Origin: an uncultured Actinomycetes bacterium
Lineage (GTDB): Bacteria; Actinomycetota; Actinomycetes; Actinomycetales; Bifidobacteriaceae
NCBI GenBank assembly: GCA_900314875.1
Contig: OMWX01000005.1
Location: forward strand, 18,287 to 82,286
Length of the DNA: 64,000 bases
Direction of reading: 5' to 3'
Every line of letters begins with the position of its first letter. The first letter of the stretch is position 1. The position numbers were made by a program, and so were the translations under genes. This document shows positions 29,600-38,506 of this stretch, piece by piece. The notes below the pieces were generated by a model. The model saw nothing but the letters and a program-made list of their open reading frames with translations. It searched no databases and was not told the origin of the DNA.

Positions 29600-29628
29600 A
29601 GTTTAATAACCCGGCACATAAAATTCAA
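29600..29628 (-). promoter_or_regulatory. possible rpmE promoter
   Basis: On the minus strand TTGAAT (29623-29628) and TAAACT (29600-29605) are 17 bp apart, about 115 bp upstream of rpmE. Each box matches the consensus at 4 of 6 positions, so this is a candidate only. Confidence 0.35.
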
Positions 29629-29681
29629 GTCAGAAAATTTCACGGCCGCCGCGCCGCAGATTCGCCTTAAAAGATAAAAAG

Positions 29682-29755
29682 TGGGGCCTCCGGGACTTGA
29701 ACCCGGGACCAACGCCTTATAAGAGCGCTGCTCTGACCGACTGAGCTAAGGCCCC
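29682..29755 (-). tRNA. tRNA-Ile with anticodon UAU
   Basis: Full cloverleaf on the minus strand: acceptor GGGGCCT/AGGCCCC, D-stem GCTC/GAGC, anticodon stem GCGCT/GGCGT with loop CTTATAA, T-arm CCGGG-TTCAAGT-CCCGG, discriminator A; CCA is not encoded. The anticodon is T34-A35-T36, that is UAU, which pairs with AUA. Most bacteria read AUA with a CAU tRNA modified to lysidine by TilS, and the usual Ile loop is CTGATAA (GAU). A T-run (TTTTTATCTTTT) follows as terminator. AUA codons are used in neighbouring genes, for example in the GH13 gene at 12368. Confidence 0.95.
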
Positions 29756-29803
29756 GTTTGAATTTCGCAGAACCGTTCTTTAAATCAAATTCAAACCTAT
29801 CAG

Positions 29804-29812
29804 ATGATATCA
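29804..29812 (-). promoter_or_regulatory. extended -10 element upstream of tRNA-Ile
   Basis: TGATATCAT on the minus strand is an extended -10 box (TGn plus TATCAT) about 49 bp upstream of the tRNA 5' end. No good -35 box was found. Confidence 0.35.
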
Positions 29813-30006
29813 CATTCTCGCGCCTTTGCCGAACGCGCCGCGCAGGCCGCCCGATTAACGCCGCATTGCAAAATATTTCAGGCTGACATCCTTGCACGCC
29901 AAAGCAGCTGTTCTCGTCAAAAAAGCGCATAAAATAGACTGCAATGCTGCAATAAAAGAGCATACGCGCAAAACTGAACAAAACATCAACAAAACAGAAG
30001 AGCAAA

Positions 30007-31299
30007 ATGAGAGAAACTAAAGAAAACCCGGGCGGAAAACTGCTTTCGCGCGACGTCGTCCTCGTAATGACCGCAGGTTTTTGCTATATGGCCTGTTCGA
30101 TGATCGGAATATCGCTGACTGCGGGATTTGCAGCCGAACTGGGCGCCTCCCCGTCAGCAACGGGCGCCATTGCGGCTTCCATGAGTTTTATTTCGCTTTT
30201 CTGCCGACCGTTTGCGGGCATTCTTTCGGACAAATTCTCCAAACGCGCGGTTGCCTGGGGTTCGTCTTCGCTGCTTCTCGCCGCAAACATCGGATGCTGC
30301 TTCGCAAAAACGCCGCTGTTTTTAACGATTTGCAGAACAGTGAACGGCGTCGGATTTTCAGTCATATCAGTATGCATTGCGACATGGATGACCATGATGA
30401 TCCCCATTTCGCGAATGGGCGCGGGCATGGGATTATACGGGACAATCAACGCGCTGGCAATGGCAATCGGCCCAGCTGCGGCAATAAAAATACAGTCGTC
30501 ATTCGGATACCGCGCTTCATTTGCGTTTGCCGCAGCGCTTATTTTTGCCGAAACGCTGATCGTCATGTTTATCAAAAACGGAGGCTCTCCCGTCGGCAAA
30601 ACAGCCGGACAGACAGCAGCCGGCAAGGCAAAAACCTCCTCTCCTCTCGCAAATTCCGACCAAAATCCAAATCAAAACCCAAATCATGATTCATATCAGG
30701 CTTCTAATCAAAAAACCGCAAAGAAAATCAGAAAACCGGCTTTCCTGATTCCCAATGTGATTGAAGCAGCGCTTATTTTCATGATTTTTTCCGTGCCTTA
30801 TTTTTCCACGCAGGCATTCGTCGTCACATACATCGCCGCAAAACATTCGCCGGCCGACGCGGGATTGTTTTTTCCCTGCTATGCGATAACTTTGCTGCTT
30901 ATTCGAATATTTTTCCGCAACGCGTTTGACAGACATTCATTCACATTTTTCGTATTCGCATGCGGATTTTCGATGATTGCATCTCTTCTGTTCTTAAACT
31001 CTGCGGCAAACAGCGCGATTCTCGCCGTCGGAGCATTTTTCATGGCCTGCGCTTACGGAGTGATGAGCTCGGTCACTCAGTCGAAAATGATTGAATTTGC
31101 AGGAATCGAACATTCGGGACAGGCAAACTCGACATATTATATCGCGGTTGACTTCGGAATGATTATCGGTCCTTTTATCACCGGACTTATTTACGGTTCG
31201 GCCGGAATAGACAGGATTTACCCGATTCTTGTCGCGATTATTCCGGCAGCGATGATTGTTCATTTCGCTTTTGTGAATTCAGGCAGCAAAAAAGCATAA
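30007..31299 (+). CDS. MFS transporter
   Basis: Major facilitator superfamily membrane protein of 430 residues with twelve predicted helices in two halves, joined by a hydrophilic loop (about residues 197-243) rich in Asn/Gln/Ser (SDQNPNQNPNHDSYQASNQK). The loop between helices 2 and 3 has the MFS signature GILSDKFSKRAVAW. Drug or metabolite efflux is likely by family, but the substrate is unknown. Only a weak AGAAGAG lies before ATG 30007. It is divergent from tRNA-Ile. Confidence 0.88.
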   Translation: MRETKENPGGKLLSRDVVLVMTAGFCYMACSMIGISLTAGFAAELGASPSATGAIAASMSFISLFCRPFAGILSDKFSKRAVAWGSSSLLLAANIGCCFAKTPLFLTICRTVNGVGFSVISVCIATWMTMMIPISRMGAGMGLYGTINALAMAIGPAAAIKIQSSFGYRASFAFAAALIFAETLIVMFIKNGGSPVGKTAGQTAAGKAKTSSPLANSDQNPNQNPNHDSYQASNQKTAKKIRKPAFLIPNVIEAALIFMIFSVPYFSTQAFVVTYIAAKHSPADAGLFFPCYAITLLLIRIFFRNAFDRHSFTFFVFACGFSMIASLLFLNSAANSAILAVGAFFMACAYGVMSSVTQSKMIEFAGIEHSGQANSTYYIAVDFGMIIGPFITGLIYGSAGIDRIYPILVAIIPAAMIVHFAFVNSGSKKA

Positions 31300-31377
31300 C
31301 AAAATGTCACAGCAGAAAAAGCACAGACTCGCAATTTGCCGCAGATTTGCAGAATGTATCAGACTTTACAAACACAC

Positions 31378-31406
31378 CAGATTCGCGGAACATCAGATTC
31401 GCGGAA
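31378..31406. repeat. direct repeat of 13 bp, period 16
   Basis: CAGATTCGCGGAA occurs at 31378-31390 and 31394-31406, in the spacer between the MFS gene and the PNPOx-like gene. Confidence 0.9.
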
Positions 31407-31471
31407 TGCGAAAAAAAGCAATAAAAGGTAGAATTATAAATCACCGAAAAACACGCCGAAAGGAAACGGAC

Positions 31472-31876
31472 ATGGTTGTTCTGAATGACGAAATGAAGAA
31501 AATGCTGGCAAACAATCTGGCTTATATTGCCACGGTTGACGAGCAGGGCAATCCGAATATCGGCCCGAAAATCAGCGTTCATCTGCTTGACGATTCGCAT
31601 ATTATTTATTACGAACGCACGGGCGGACAGCATTTCCGCAATCTTACGGCCAATCAGAAAATGGTTATCGGAGTTTCCAATGAAGAAACAATGAAAGGAT
31701 TTCGTTTTCACGGAACGATTGTTTTGCATAAGGACGACCAAATTTTCAAGGACGCGGTCGACTATGCGGATCAGCGAGGGCTTAAACGTCCGAAAGTCGT
31801 CCCCGAAATGACCGTGACCCGCGTGGATTACCTGGATGCGGGCGCGAAAGCCGGAACAATCTGCATGCAGGACTGA
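31472..31876 (+). CDS. pyridoxamine 5'-phosphate oxidase-like FMN-binding protein
   Basis: 134-residue split-barrel protein. The core YIATVDEQGNPNIGPKISVH and the following IIYYERTGGQHFRNLTANQK match the PNPOx-like flavin-binding family of small stand-alone domains. These often reduce or bind F420/FMN-linked substrates or haem, but the exact reaction is unknown. Start ATG 31472 (MVVLNDEMKK) is chosen because AAAGGAAAC lies upstream; the longer in-frame extension to 31304 is Arg-rich and runs through the 16-bp repeat. Probably has its own promoter. Confidence 0.85.
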   Translation: MVVLNDEMKKMLANNLAYIATVDEQGNPNIGPKISVHLLDDSHIIYYERTGGQHFRNLTANQKMVIGVSNEETMKGFRFHGTIVLHKDDQIFKDAVDYADQRGLKRPKVVPEMTVTRVDYLDAGAKAGTICMQD

Positions 31877-32134
31877 CTTCGCACATTTGAAATCAAAAAA
31901 TAATACAAAAAATAACGGCAGACAGCGGACGGAAACCGTAATCCCGCGCATACTGTACCATTGCGTTAATAACCTGTTAAAACGGCTCTTCAATTTGGTG
32001 TTTGCGAGCTGCAATGTTTGCAAACTTTGAGACGGTCTGCAGACTTTTGTCACTGTTTGCAGACTTTGAAACTGTGCGATTTGAACTGCAAAAATTTAAA
32101 CTGCAAAAATCAAGACAATCGGAAAGAGGCAAAA

Positions 32135-32911
32135 ATGGAAGAGAACAATTTCGGCAACCCCGCCGACAATCCTGCTGCAGACAATTCTGCGCAGGAAATG
32201 CCGAATTTCACCCAAACGCAGCAGACAGCGCAGACAAATGCGGCTTCTTATTCTTACGGAACGGTTCCGCCTGCAGGCATATATGCGAACGGTGCGATTC
32301 CCGCGGGACAGCCGATTTTCCCGAATCCTTATATCCAGCAAAAGAAATCGCCCTCAACCGCATTAAGCATTATTGCGATCGTCATCAGCATTTTCGCGAT
32401 AGGCATTTCCGTATTTTCGATAGTGATTTCCTGCGGAACATATGCAAAGCTGCAAGATGACGAAAAGCAGCTCTCAAGAACTTTCGGATACAACATCGAC
32501 GGTCCTTTCGCGAATGATTACGAATCGTCTCAGAAGGTTGACGAAAACGAAGCCGACTTTAACGGAATTCACATAAAACTCATCGATTTGAAGAAAAACA
32601 GCGACAACACCGTAACGGTTAATTACGAAACGACAAATATTTCAAGCAGCGAAAAAAGCGCATTTAACACAATGATGGTAAGCACTTCACAAAACGATGC
32701 GGAGCTGGATTTTGAAGACAGCTCTTATATAGATCCTGACTCTTTCAATGAAGAAAGCGGGGATTTTGACTGGCATGTTCTTCAGCCGAATGAGTCAAAA
32801 AATGAAAGCGAAACCTTTGCTTTGAAAGACGGCAAATCTGACGTGACTGTAACCGTTTACGATTTCATGACCAGCAAAACAAGAATAATGCACGAATACA
32901 AAATTTCGTAA
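32135..32911 (+). CDS. membrane-anchored DUF5067-like protein
   Basis: 258 residues: an Asn/Gln/Ala-rich N-terminal region (1-75, with NFTQTQQTAQTNAA), one membrane segment (ALSIIAIVISIFAIGISVFSIVIS, about residues 79-102), then an extracytoplasmic domain in which FNGIHIKLIDLKKNSDNTVTV resembles the Ig-like DUF5067 domain of surface proteins in bifidobacteria and lactobacilli. Function unknown. AAAGAGG lies before ATG 32135; residues upstream of it in frame are translated repeat. A terminator follows at 32951-32985. Confidence 0.7.
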   Translation: MEENNFGNPADNPAADNSAQEMPNFTQTQQTAQTNAASYSYGTVPPAGIYANGAIPAGQPIFPNPYIQQKKSPSTALSIIAIVISIFAIGISVFSIVISCGTYAKLQDDEKQLSRTFGYNIDGPFANDYESSQKVDENEADFNGIHIKLIDLKKNSDNTVTVNYETTNISSSEKSAFNTMMVSTSQNDAELDFEDSSYIDPDSFNEESGDFDWHVLQPNESKNESETFALKDGKSDVTVTVYDFMTSKTRIMHEYKIS

Positions 32912-32950
32912 ACCAGCGCGAAAACTGCGCAAAAAACGCAAAAGACAAAG

Positions 32951-32985
32951 AGACGGCCGGCTGATATATTGCCTGCCGTCTTTTG
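32951..32985 (+). terminator. terminator after the DUF5067-like gene
   Basis: AGACGGC-C-GGC pairs with GCC-T-GCCGTCT (arms 32951-32961 and 32971-32981, one mismatch), followed by TTTT. It lies 40 bp after the stop codon. Confidence 0.7.
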
Positions 32986-33055
32986 CTTATAGCGGGCGAC
33001 ATATAGAATAATTATCAATGTATTAAAGCGATTTGAACATAAGGACGGTAAACCG

Positions 33056-34735
33056 TTGGCTGAATTCATTTATCAGATGATAAAAGCGCGAAAAGCCTAT
33101 GGCGAGCGCGTGATTCTTGACGATGTGACGTTAAGTTTTCTGCCGGGAGCAAAAATCGGCGTTGTCGGTCCGAACGGAATGGGAAAGTCCACTCTGCTGA
33201 AAATCATGGCCGGACTGGACACGGTTTCCAACGGCGAAGCGGGTCTTACTCCGGGATACACGGTCGGGATTCTTCAGCAGGAACCGCCGCTGGATGAAGA
33301 CAAAACAGTAGGCGAAAACATTCGCATGGCTTACGGCGAATTAACGCAGAAAATCGACCGTTTCAATGCAATCGGCGAAGAGATGGCAGATCCTGAAGCG
33401 GATTATGATGCGCTGATGGCCGAAATGGGCAAGCTGCAGGAAGAAATCGATGCGGCAAACGGCTGGGACATCGATTCGCAGCTTGAGCAGGCTATGGACG
33501 CTTTGCAGTGTCCTGATCCGGATTCTCCCGTTTCCGTGCTTTCAGGAGGAGAACGCCGACGCGTTGCGCTTTGCAAGCTTTTGCTCGAGGCTCCTGATTT
33601 GCTGCTTCTCGACGAGCCTACCAACCATTTGGACGCAGAGTCGATTTTGTGGCTGGAAAAGTTCCTGCATACGTATCCGGGAGCGGTTTTGGCCGTTACT
33701 CACGACCGTTACTTCCTCGATAATGTCGCAGAATGGATCTGCGAGGTCGATCGCGGACATCTTTATCCGTATCAGGGCAATTATTCCACTTATTTGGAGA
33801 CGAAGGAGAAACGTCTGGAGGTTCAGGGACAGAAGGATGCCAAGCTTGCCAAGAGACTGCGCAGCGAGCTGGAATGGGTGCGTTCTTCGCCCAAGGCACG
33901 TCAGGCTAAGAACAAGGCACGTCTGGAAAGATACGATCAGATGGAAGCCGAAGCGCGCAACTCCAAGAAACTTGATTTTGCGGAAATTCAGATTCCGCCC
34001 GGTCCTCGCATGGGTTCGAAAGTTCTTGAAGCCGAGCATTTGCATAAAGCGTTCGGCGACCGCGTTCTGATTGATGATTTGAGCTTTACTCTGCCGCGAA
34101 ACGGCATTGTCGGAGTTATCGGTCCGAACGGAGTGGGAAAGTCGACTTTGTTCAAGACGATTGTCGGACTTGAAGAGCTTACGTCCGGTTCGCTGGAAAT
34201 CGGCGACACGGTTAAAGTTTCTTATGTAGATCAGAATCGCGCCGGAATCGACCCGAACAAGAATCTTTGGGAAGCTGTTTCCGACGGCAATGATTATATC
34301 GAGGTCGGCGGAGTTGAAATCCCCACGCGCGCCTACGTGGCCAGCTTCGGATTCAAGGGTTCCGACCAGCAGAAGCTTGCCGGAGTTTTGTCCGGAGGAG
34401 AACGCAACAGACTTAATCTTGCTCTGACTTTGAAGCAGGGCGGCAATCTGCTTCTTCTCGACGAGCCCACCAACGATTTGGATGTAGAAACCCTCGAAAG
34501 CCTTGAAAATGCGCTTCTTGTATTCCCGGGCTGCGCTGTGGTTATTTCTCACGATCGCTGGTTCCTCGACAGAATCGCCACGCATATCCTGGCTTGGGAG
34601 GGCGACGACGAGAATCCCGCGCGCTGGTATTGGTTCGAAGGAAACTTCCAGGCGTATCAGGAGAACAAGATTGCGCGTCTGGGCGAGGAAGCTGCCAAGC
34701 CTCACCGTCTGCACAGAAAGCTGACGCGCGACTAG
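33056..34735 (+). CDS. ettA: ABC-F ATPase EttA, energy-dependent translational throttle
   Basis: Soluble ribosome-binding ABC-F protein of 559 residues that gates translation elongation according to ATP/ADP level. It has two ATPase domains: Walker A GPNGMGKST (near residue 39) and GPNGVGKST (near 356); signatures LSGGERRRVAL and LSGGERNRLNL; Walker B LLLLDEPTNHLD and LLLLDEPTNDLD. The arm and linker are present. The start is TTG at 33056 with AAGGACGG upstream, which fits the family start. It is monocistronic, with a terminator candidate at 34804-34850. Confidence 0.95.
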   Translation: MAEFIYQMIKARKAYGERVILDDVTLSFLPGAKIGVVGPNGMGKSTLLKIMAGLDTVSNGEAGLTPGYTVGILQQEPPLDEDKTVGENIRMAYGELTQKIDRFNAIGEEMADPEADYDALMAEMGKLQEEIDAANGWDIDSQLEQAMDALQCPDPDSPVSVLSGGERRRVALCKLLLEAPDLLLLDEPTNHLDAESILWLEKFLHTYPGAVLAVTHDRYFLDNVAEWICEVDRGHLYPYQGNYSTYLETKEKRLEVQGQKDAKLAKRLRSELEWVRSSPKARQAKNKARLERYDQMEAEARNSKKLDFAEIQIPPGPRMGSKVLEAEHLHKAFGDRVLIDDLSFTLPRNGIVGVIGPNGVGKSTLFKTIVGLEELTSGSLEIGDTVKVSYVDQNRAGIDPNKNLWEAVSDGNDYIEVGGVEIPTRAYVASFGFKGSDQQKLAGVLSGGERNRLNLALTLKQGGNLLLLDEPTNDLDVETLESLENALLVFPGCAVVISHDRWFLDRIATHILAWEGDDENPARWYWFEGNFQAYQENKIARLGEEAAKPHRLHRKLTRD

Positions 34736-34803
34736 GATTTTCGGCAGTCTGAAATAAATAAGCAGTCTGAAAATTCAGGCAAACGTTTAAAAGATTAAGA
34801 TTC

Positions 34804-34850
34804 AGGCAGGTTTTGCAAATGCGCAAAGCATATGCGAGATCTGCCTTTTT
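34804..34850 (+). terminator. possible terminator after ettA
   Basis: AGGCAG (34804-34809) pairs with CTGCCT (34841-34846) and is followed by TTTT; the long loop contains further small pairings (TTTGC/GCAAA, GCATATGC). It lies about 70 bp after the ettA stop. Confidence 0.5.
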
Positions 34851-35023
34851 GTTAAATAAAATCTGCTTGCAAGAAGATGAAACAAGTAAATCGGGCTGAC
34901 ACATAAAGCGAAGACATGAGGCAAAGACAAAAAAAGCGCAAAATCAAATATTTTCCGGGCATTGCGTCCGATACAATCTCAATAACATAAAAAGACATCC
35001 TAAACAGCGTCGAGAGGGCAAAA

Positions 35024-36076
35024 ATGTCGAAGAACATTGCAGAAAACACGGCAGAGAAGAATACAGCAGAGAAGAATACGGCAAATGCAGCTGCAGCGAA
35101 CGCAAATGCGACGAATGCAGACAAAGCAGACAAAAACGCGGCAAAGCAGCCGGAAAGCATTATTTCCGTATTCAATTTTAAGGAAAAAGAAGATTCGGCC
35201 GCACCGAATTCGCCGTCAGATTCTTCCGCAGAAAACAAAACTTTTGCAGACAGCAAAACTTTTACGGGCAAAAGCATTTATTTCCCTACGGGAAAAGTTT
35301 ACGGCGGCCAGGTTATCGCGCAGTCTCTTGTCGCAGCATACAAAACAGTCGAAGACGACCGGCTTCCCAATTCGGTTCACGGATATTTCATGAAGCCCGG
35401 CGACATAAAGCAGGAACTGGATTTTGAAGTCGAAAATCTGCGCGACGGACGTTCGCTGTCCGCAAGACGCGTAAACGTAACACAGCGAAACGGCGCGATT
35501 TTCACCGCAATCGCTTCATTCCAGAAAGACAATCAGAGCGGAGTTGAATTTCAGGACGAAATGCCGCAAAACCTGCCCGAACCCGAAGAGCTTACAAGCG
35601 CAAAACAGCTTATGGAGCCTTACGCGCAATACTCCCCCATGGCAAACTATTATGCGACGCGCTCGCCTTTTGACATAAGACATGTCGGCAACTCGGTAAT
35701 GCTTGCAAAAGACGACAAATCCGCGCAGGAAGACAGCGGAAAGCAGATTGTATGGATGAAAGCCGACGAACAAATAAATGCCGGTCAGATTTACCACCGC
35801 GCTCTGCTGGCTTTGGGCTGCGATCAGATAATGATGGAACCTGTCGTGCGGCGAGCAGGCTTGAGTTTTGCGACAAAAGGCATTTTTTATGCGACAATCG
35901 ACCATTCTATGTGGTGGTATGACAGCATTGACATCAACGAATGGCATTTGTATGTTCAAGACACTCCCAAAGCGGGTCACGGACGAGGACTGGGAACTGC
36001 AAAAGTTTACGACGAATCAGGCAAACTGGTTGCCTGCATGGTTCAGGAAGCCATGATTCGCGTTCCCGAAAAATAA
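35024..36076 (+). CDS. tesB: acyl-CoA thioesterase II
   Basis: Double hot-dog-fold thioesterase that hydrolyses acyl-CoA esters, 350 residues. The first hot-dog has IYFPTGKVYGGQVIAQSLVAAYK and the second AGLSFATKGIFYATIDHSMWWYD with the active-site Asp region DHSMW; QEAMIRV closes the fold. The first 65 residues are Ala/Asn/Lys-rich low complexity with a repeated AEKNT unit. The physiological substrate is unclear for a bifidobacterial-type organism. GAGGGC lies before the ATG. It converges with the gene at 36095. Confidence 0.88.
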   Translation: MSKNIAENTAEKNTAEKNTANAAAANANATNADKADKNAAKQPESIISVFNFKEKEDSAAPNSPSDSSAENKTFADSKTFTGKSIYFPTGKVYGGQVIAQSLVAAYKTVEDDRLPNSVHGYFMKPGDIKQELDFEVENLRDGRSLSARRVNVTQRNGAIFTAIASFQKDNQSGVEFQDEMPQNLPEPEELTSAKQLMEPYAQYSPMANYYATRSPFDIRHVGNSVMLAKDDKSAQEDSGKQIVWMKADEQINAGQIYHRALLALGCDQIMMEPVVRRAGLSFATKGIFYATIDHSMWWYDSIDINEWHLYVQDTPKAGHGRGLGTAKVYDESGKLVACMVQEAMIRVPEK

Positions 36077-36094
36077 ACAGCAGAAATAAAGCAG

Positions 36095-37057
36095 CTATTT
36101 CTTCTTCGGCTTCGCGCTGAGCGCTTTTACAAGCTTTGCAACGGTTATCTGACCTTTTGCCGGCAGATAACGCTCATCTTCCTCTTTAATGTCCGGATCG
36201 GGAATGCAGCATATTTCCGCCGGACATTCGGGATGAATGAACTCGTCTTCCTTATACTGTTTTTTAAGCCACTGCGCCAAAGATTCGTTCGAATGAAAAA
36301 CAAGCATATTCGAATCGCCGGTCAAGGTTGAAATTTCGCCGTAAACCGGATAATCCAAATTACGTTCTGCCGCTTCTTTAATGCGCGATGCCGCGCTGCT
36401 GAGCTCCGTTTTGCCGTTCTGCTCTGCCTTGCTCGAATCATCGAAGGAATCCAGAAGAGCAAACAGTCCGCGATATGCAAAAATCGGGTTTTTCTTCACA
36501 TTTGAACGCGCGTAAACGCTTGTGACATACCATGCCTGAGGGTCTGCCGCAACATTCTTGTTCGGCTGATTTTTCTTCCAATTCTTGGTTTTTCGCACGT
36601 CGGTAATAGGCGGTTCGCCTGCTTTTACGATACCGGCTTCGACTCTCTCGCCTATTTTGCTCCACAAATCGCGAGCATCCTTGAATCTGCGGGCATTCCC
36701 CGAACCGTCAGCCGAGCGGTGAGCCGCGTTTTTCGCCAGCGTTTCCAAGGAAATCGAAGGATAATCTTTAATATCTTCAGCTGATGAAGCTCCGGTTTCT
36801 AAAATTTCAGTTGAACCGGCTGTTCCGGTTTTGCGCTTTCCTGCTGCGTCATCATCTGAAAAAGGATTGTTTCCGTCCAAAATATCGATAATATCTACAA
36901 AAAGATTGCGTCTGTTGCGAACATACCTGTCTGTTGCCAAAGGATACTGCTCATATTCAGGGTAAATATGCGCATAAGAAAGCCCTGCCTCGGCGTCGAA
37001 AAACAACAGCGCGATATCTTTGCTCGCGGGCACAGCATGAAGTTCGTATCTTGACAT
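36095..37057 (-). CDS. unknown protein with a leaderless-type start
   Basis: I do not recognise this 320-residue soluble protein. An N-terminal domain (MSRYELHAVPASKDIALLFF to about residue 65) is followed by a variable acidic linker (about 65-100), a basic region, then AWYVTSVYARSNVKKNPIFAYRGLFALLDSF and a C-terminal part with GDSNMLVFHSNESLAQWLKK, CPAEICCIPDPD and a basic tail. No signal peptide or membrane segment. ATG 37057 is preferred because a perfect TATAAT lies at 37064-37069, so that transcription would start at or next to the ATG; there is no Shine-Dalgarno. It looks intact and lineage-specific. Confidence 0.75.
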   Translation of the reverse strand: MSRYELHAVPASKDIALLFFDAEAGLSYAHIYPEYEQYPLATDRYVRNRRNLFVDIIDILDGNNPFSDDDAAGKRKTGTAGSTEILETGASSAEDIKDYPSISLETLAKNAAHRSADGSGNARRFKDARDLWSKIGERVEAGIVKAGEPPITDVRKTKNWKKNQPNKNVAADPQAWYVTSVYARSNVKKNPIFAYRGLFALLDSFDDSSKAEQNGKTELSSAASRIKEAAERNLDYPVYGEISTLTGDSNMLVFHSNESLAQWLKKQYKEDEFIHPECPAEICCIPDPDIKEEDERYLPAKGQITVAKLVKALSAKPKKK

Positions 37058-37063
37058 AGATAC

Positions 37064-37069
37064 ATTATA
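37064..37069 (-). promoter_or_regulatory. -10 box placing the transcript start at the ATG
   Basis: A perfect TATAAT on the minus strand ends 6 nt before the ATG at 37057, so the +1 position would be the A of the start codon. This predicts a leaderless mRNA. The best -35-like sequence upstream (TTATCA) is spaced poorly. Confidence 0.55.
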
Positions 37070-37289
37070 GTACACAGACAAAGCGCAATGATAAAGACTT
37101 ATCGCAGACTCGTTTGCAATACTGCACAAAAACCAGACAACAGAACCAAATAACAGAATCAAAACGACAGAATCCGGGCAACAGAAATCAGACAGAAAGA
37201 ATCATACAAGAAAAATTGCGAGAAAAATCATGCCGAATCCTTTGTCCGGCCGATTAAACCCGGCCTGAAACTGCATTAAAATTGAGAAT

Positions 37290-38318
37290 ATGACAAAAAG
37301 CGAAACCGTTTCGATAATTATTCCCGTTTACAATTCGCAGGACAGCCTGCTGGCATGTCTTGAATCTGTTGCAGGACAAAGTTACGAGAATCTGCAGATT
37401 ATCGCGATCAACGACGGCAGCAGCGATGATTCGGGAAGCATTTGCGACGATTTTGCGCAAAAAGACGCCCGTTTCGAGGTTATACACAAGGAAAACGGCG
37501 GAATCGCGTCGGCTCAGAACGCGGGATTGGATTTGGCGACAGGCGAATATATCGCTTTTGCGGACAATGATGACATTCTCGACAGACGAAATATAGAAAT
37601 TCTGCTTTCGGCCCTCAAGCAGACCGGCGCGGATATGTCAAAAGGACGATGGCAGCAGTTCGGACAATCGCAACACAGACAGATTGTCGAGAAAGCGGGC
37701 AAGGGCGAGGATAATCCCGGCAGCATTATGAAGTTCGCGCAGCCGCTGAGAGCTTATCAGACCGTATTTTGCAAGGCTTTGCGGCTTGCTGCGGACCGAG
37801 CGGGCCGACACGGGGAAGTCAGATACTTCAACGAAGCAAACTGGTGCAGAATATACCGCCGCAAACTTTGGGAAGGTCTGCGGTTCCCCGAAGGCATGTA
37901 TGCGCAGGATGTTATGGTTGCAGGACGCTTGTATGACCGCATGAAATTCGTGGCCGACGTAGATAAAGTCCTGTATTACTGGAGACAGTCGGCAGATTCG
38001 GTTACGCACAAAGAGCGCAGTTTCAGCTTTTACCACGACAATGCAGCAGCCGGAATCGAAAACATGAAATTCGCTCTTCAGCGCGGAATTATGCCCGCAA
38101 GAAGCTGGTATACCGTTGCCGGAGCCGTAAGCGAAGAGAAAACCGCAAGCGACTTCAGCAAACCTGAGAATCTTGAAATCTATCGCAAAGACTGCGAAGA
38201 AAAGGAAAAACTGTTTGCAGGCTTAACACCTTCGCAGCGCGCAAAATGCTCTGTTTTGCGTCAAATCAGGCTTGCCGAAAAATTCGTTTACGACAGAAAA
38301 ATCAAGAATATGAAGTAA
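37290..38318 (+). CDS. family 2 glycosyltransferase
   Basis: GT-A-fold glycosyltransferase of 342 residues. The donor-binding N-terminus is VSIIIPVYNSQDSLLACLESV, followed by INDGSSDDSG and the metal-binding AFADNDDILD (DxD-like). The C-terminal part has AQDVMVAGRLYDRM and KVLYYWRQSADSVTH, common in capsule and cell-wall enzymes. No membrane helices. It lies beside the rhamnan locus but on the opposite strand, now separated from it by the restriction-modification relic. No Shine-Dalgarno is seen; TAAAAT lies 7 nt before the ATG. Confidence 0.88.
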   Translation: MTKSETVSIIIPVYNSQDSLLACLESVAGQSYENLQIIAINDGSSDDSGSICDDFAQKDARFEVIHKENGGIASAQNAGLDLATGEYIAFADNDDILDRRNIEILLSALKQTGADMSKGRWQQFGQSQHRQIVEKAGKGEDNPGSIMKFAQPLRAYQTVFCKALRLAADRAGRHGEVRYFNEANWCRIYRRKLWEGLRFPEGMYAQDVMVAGRLYDRMKFVADVDKVLYYWRQSADSVTHKERSFSFYHDNAAAGIENMKFALQRGIMPARSWYTVAGAVSEEKTASDFSKPENLEIYRKDCEEKEKLFAGLTPSQRAKCSVLRQIRLAEKFVYDRKIKNMK

Positions 38319-38506
38319 TGAGCGCTTTTCGGCTCTCTCTTATTTTCGCTTAGTAATTAAGCAAAACAGCAAAAACAACATTTTCAAACAGATTAGGAAT
38401 AACGACTCCGATCTGAATATCCTACAGGATTGGCCATTTTCAGAAAACAATGAATACCGATAACAGACAAAGAGGGAAATAGTTTTATGCAGCCTCTGTC
38501 TGTACA

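Noticed and set aside
33542..34714. 390-codon open frame antisense to ettA
   Set aside because: ettA has both ATPase domains complete; the antisense frame has no motif.
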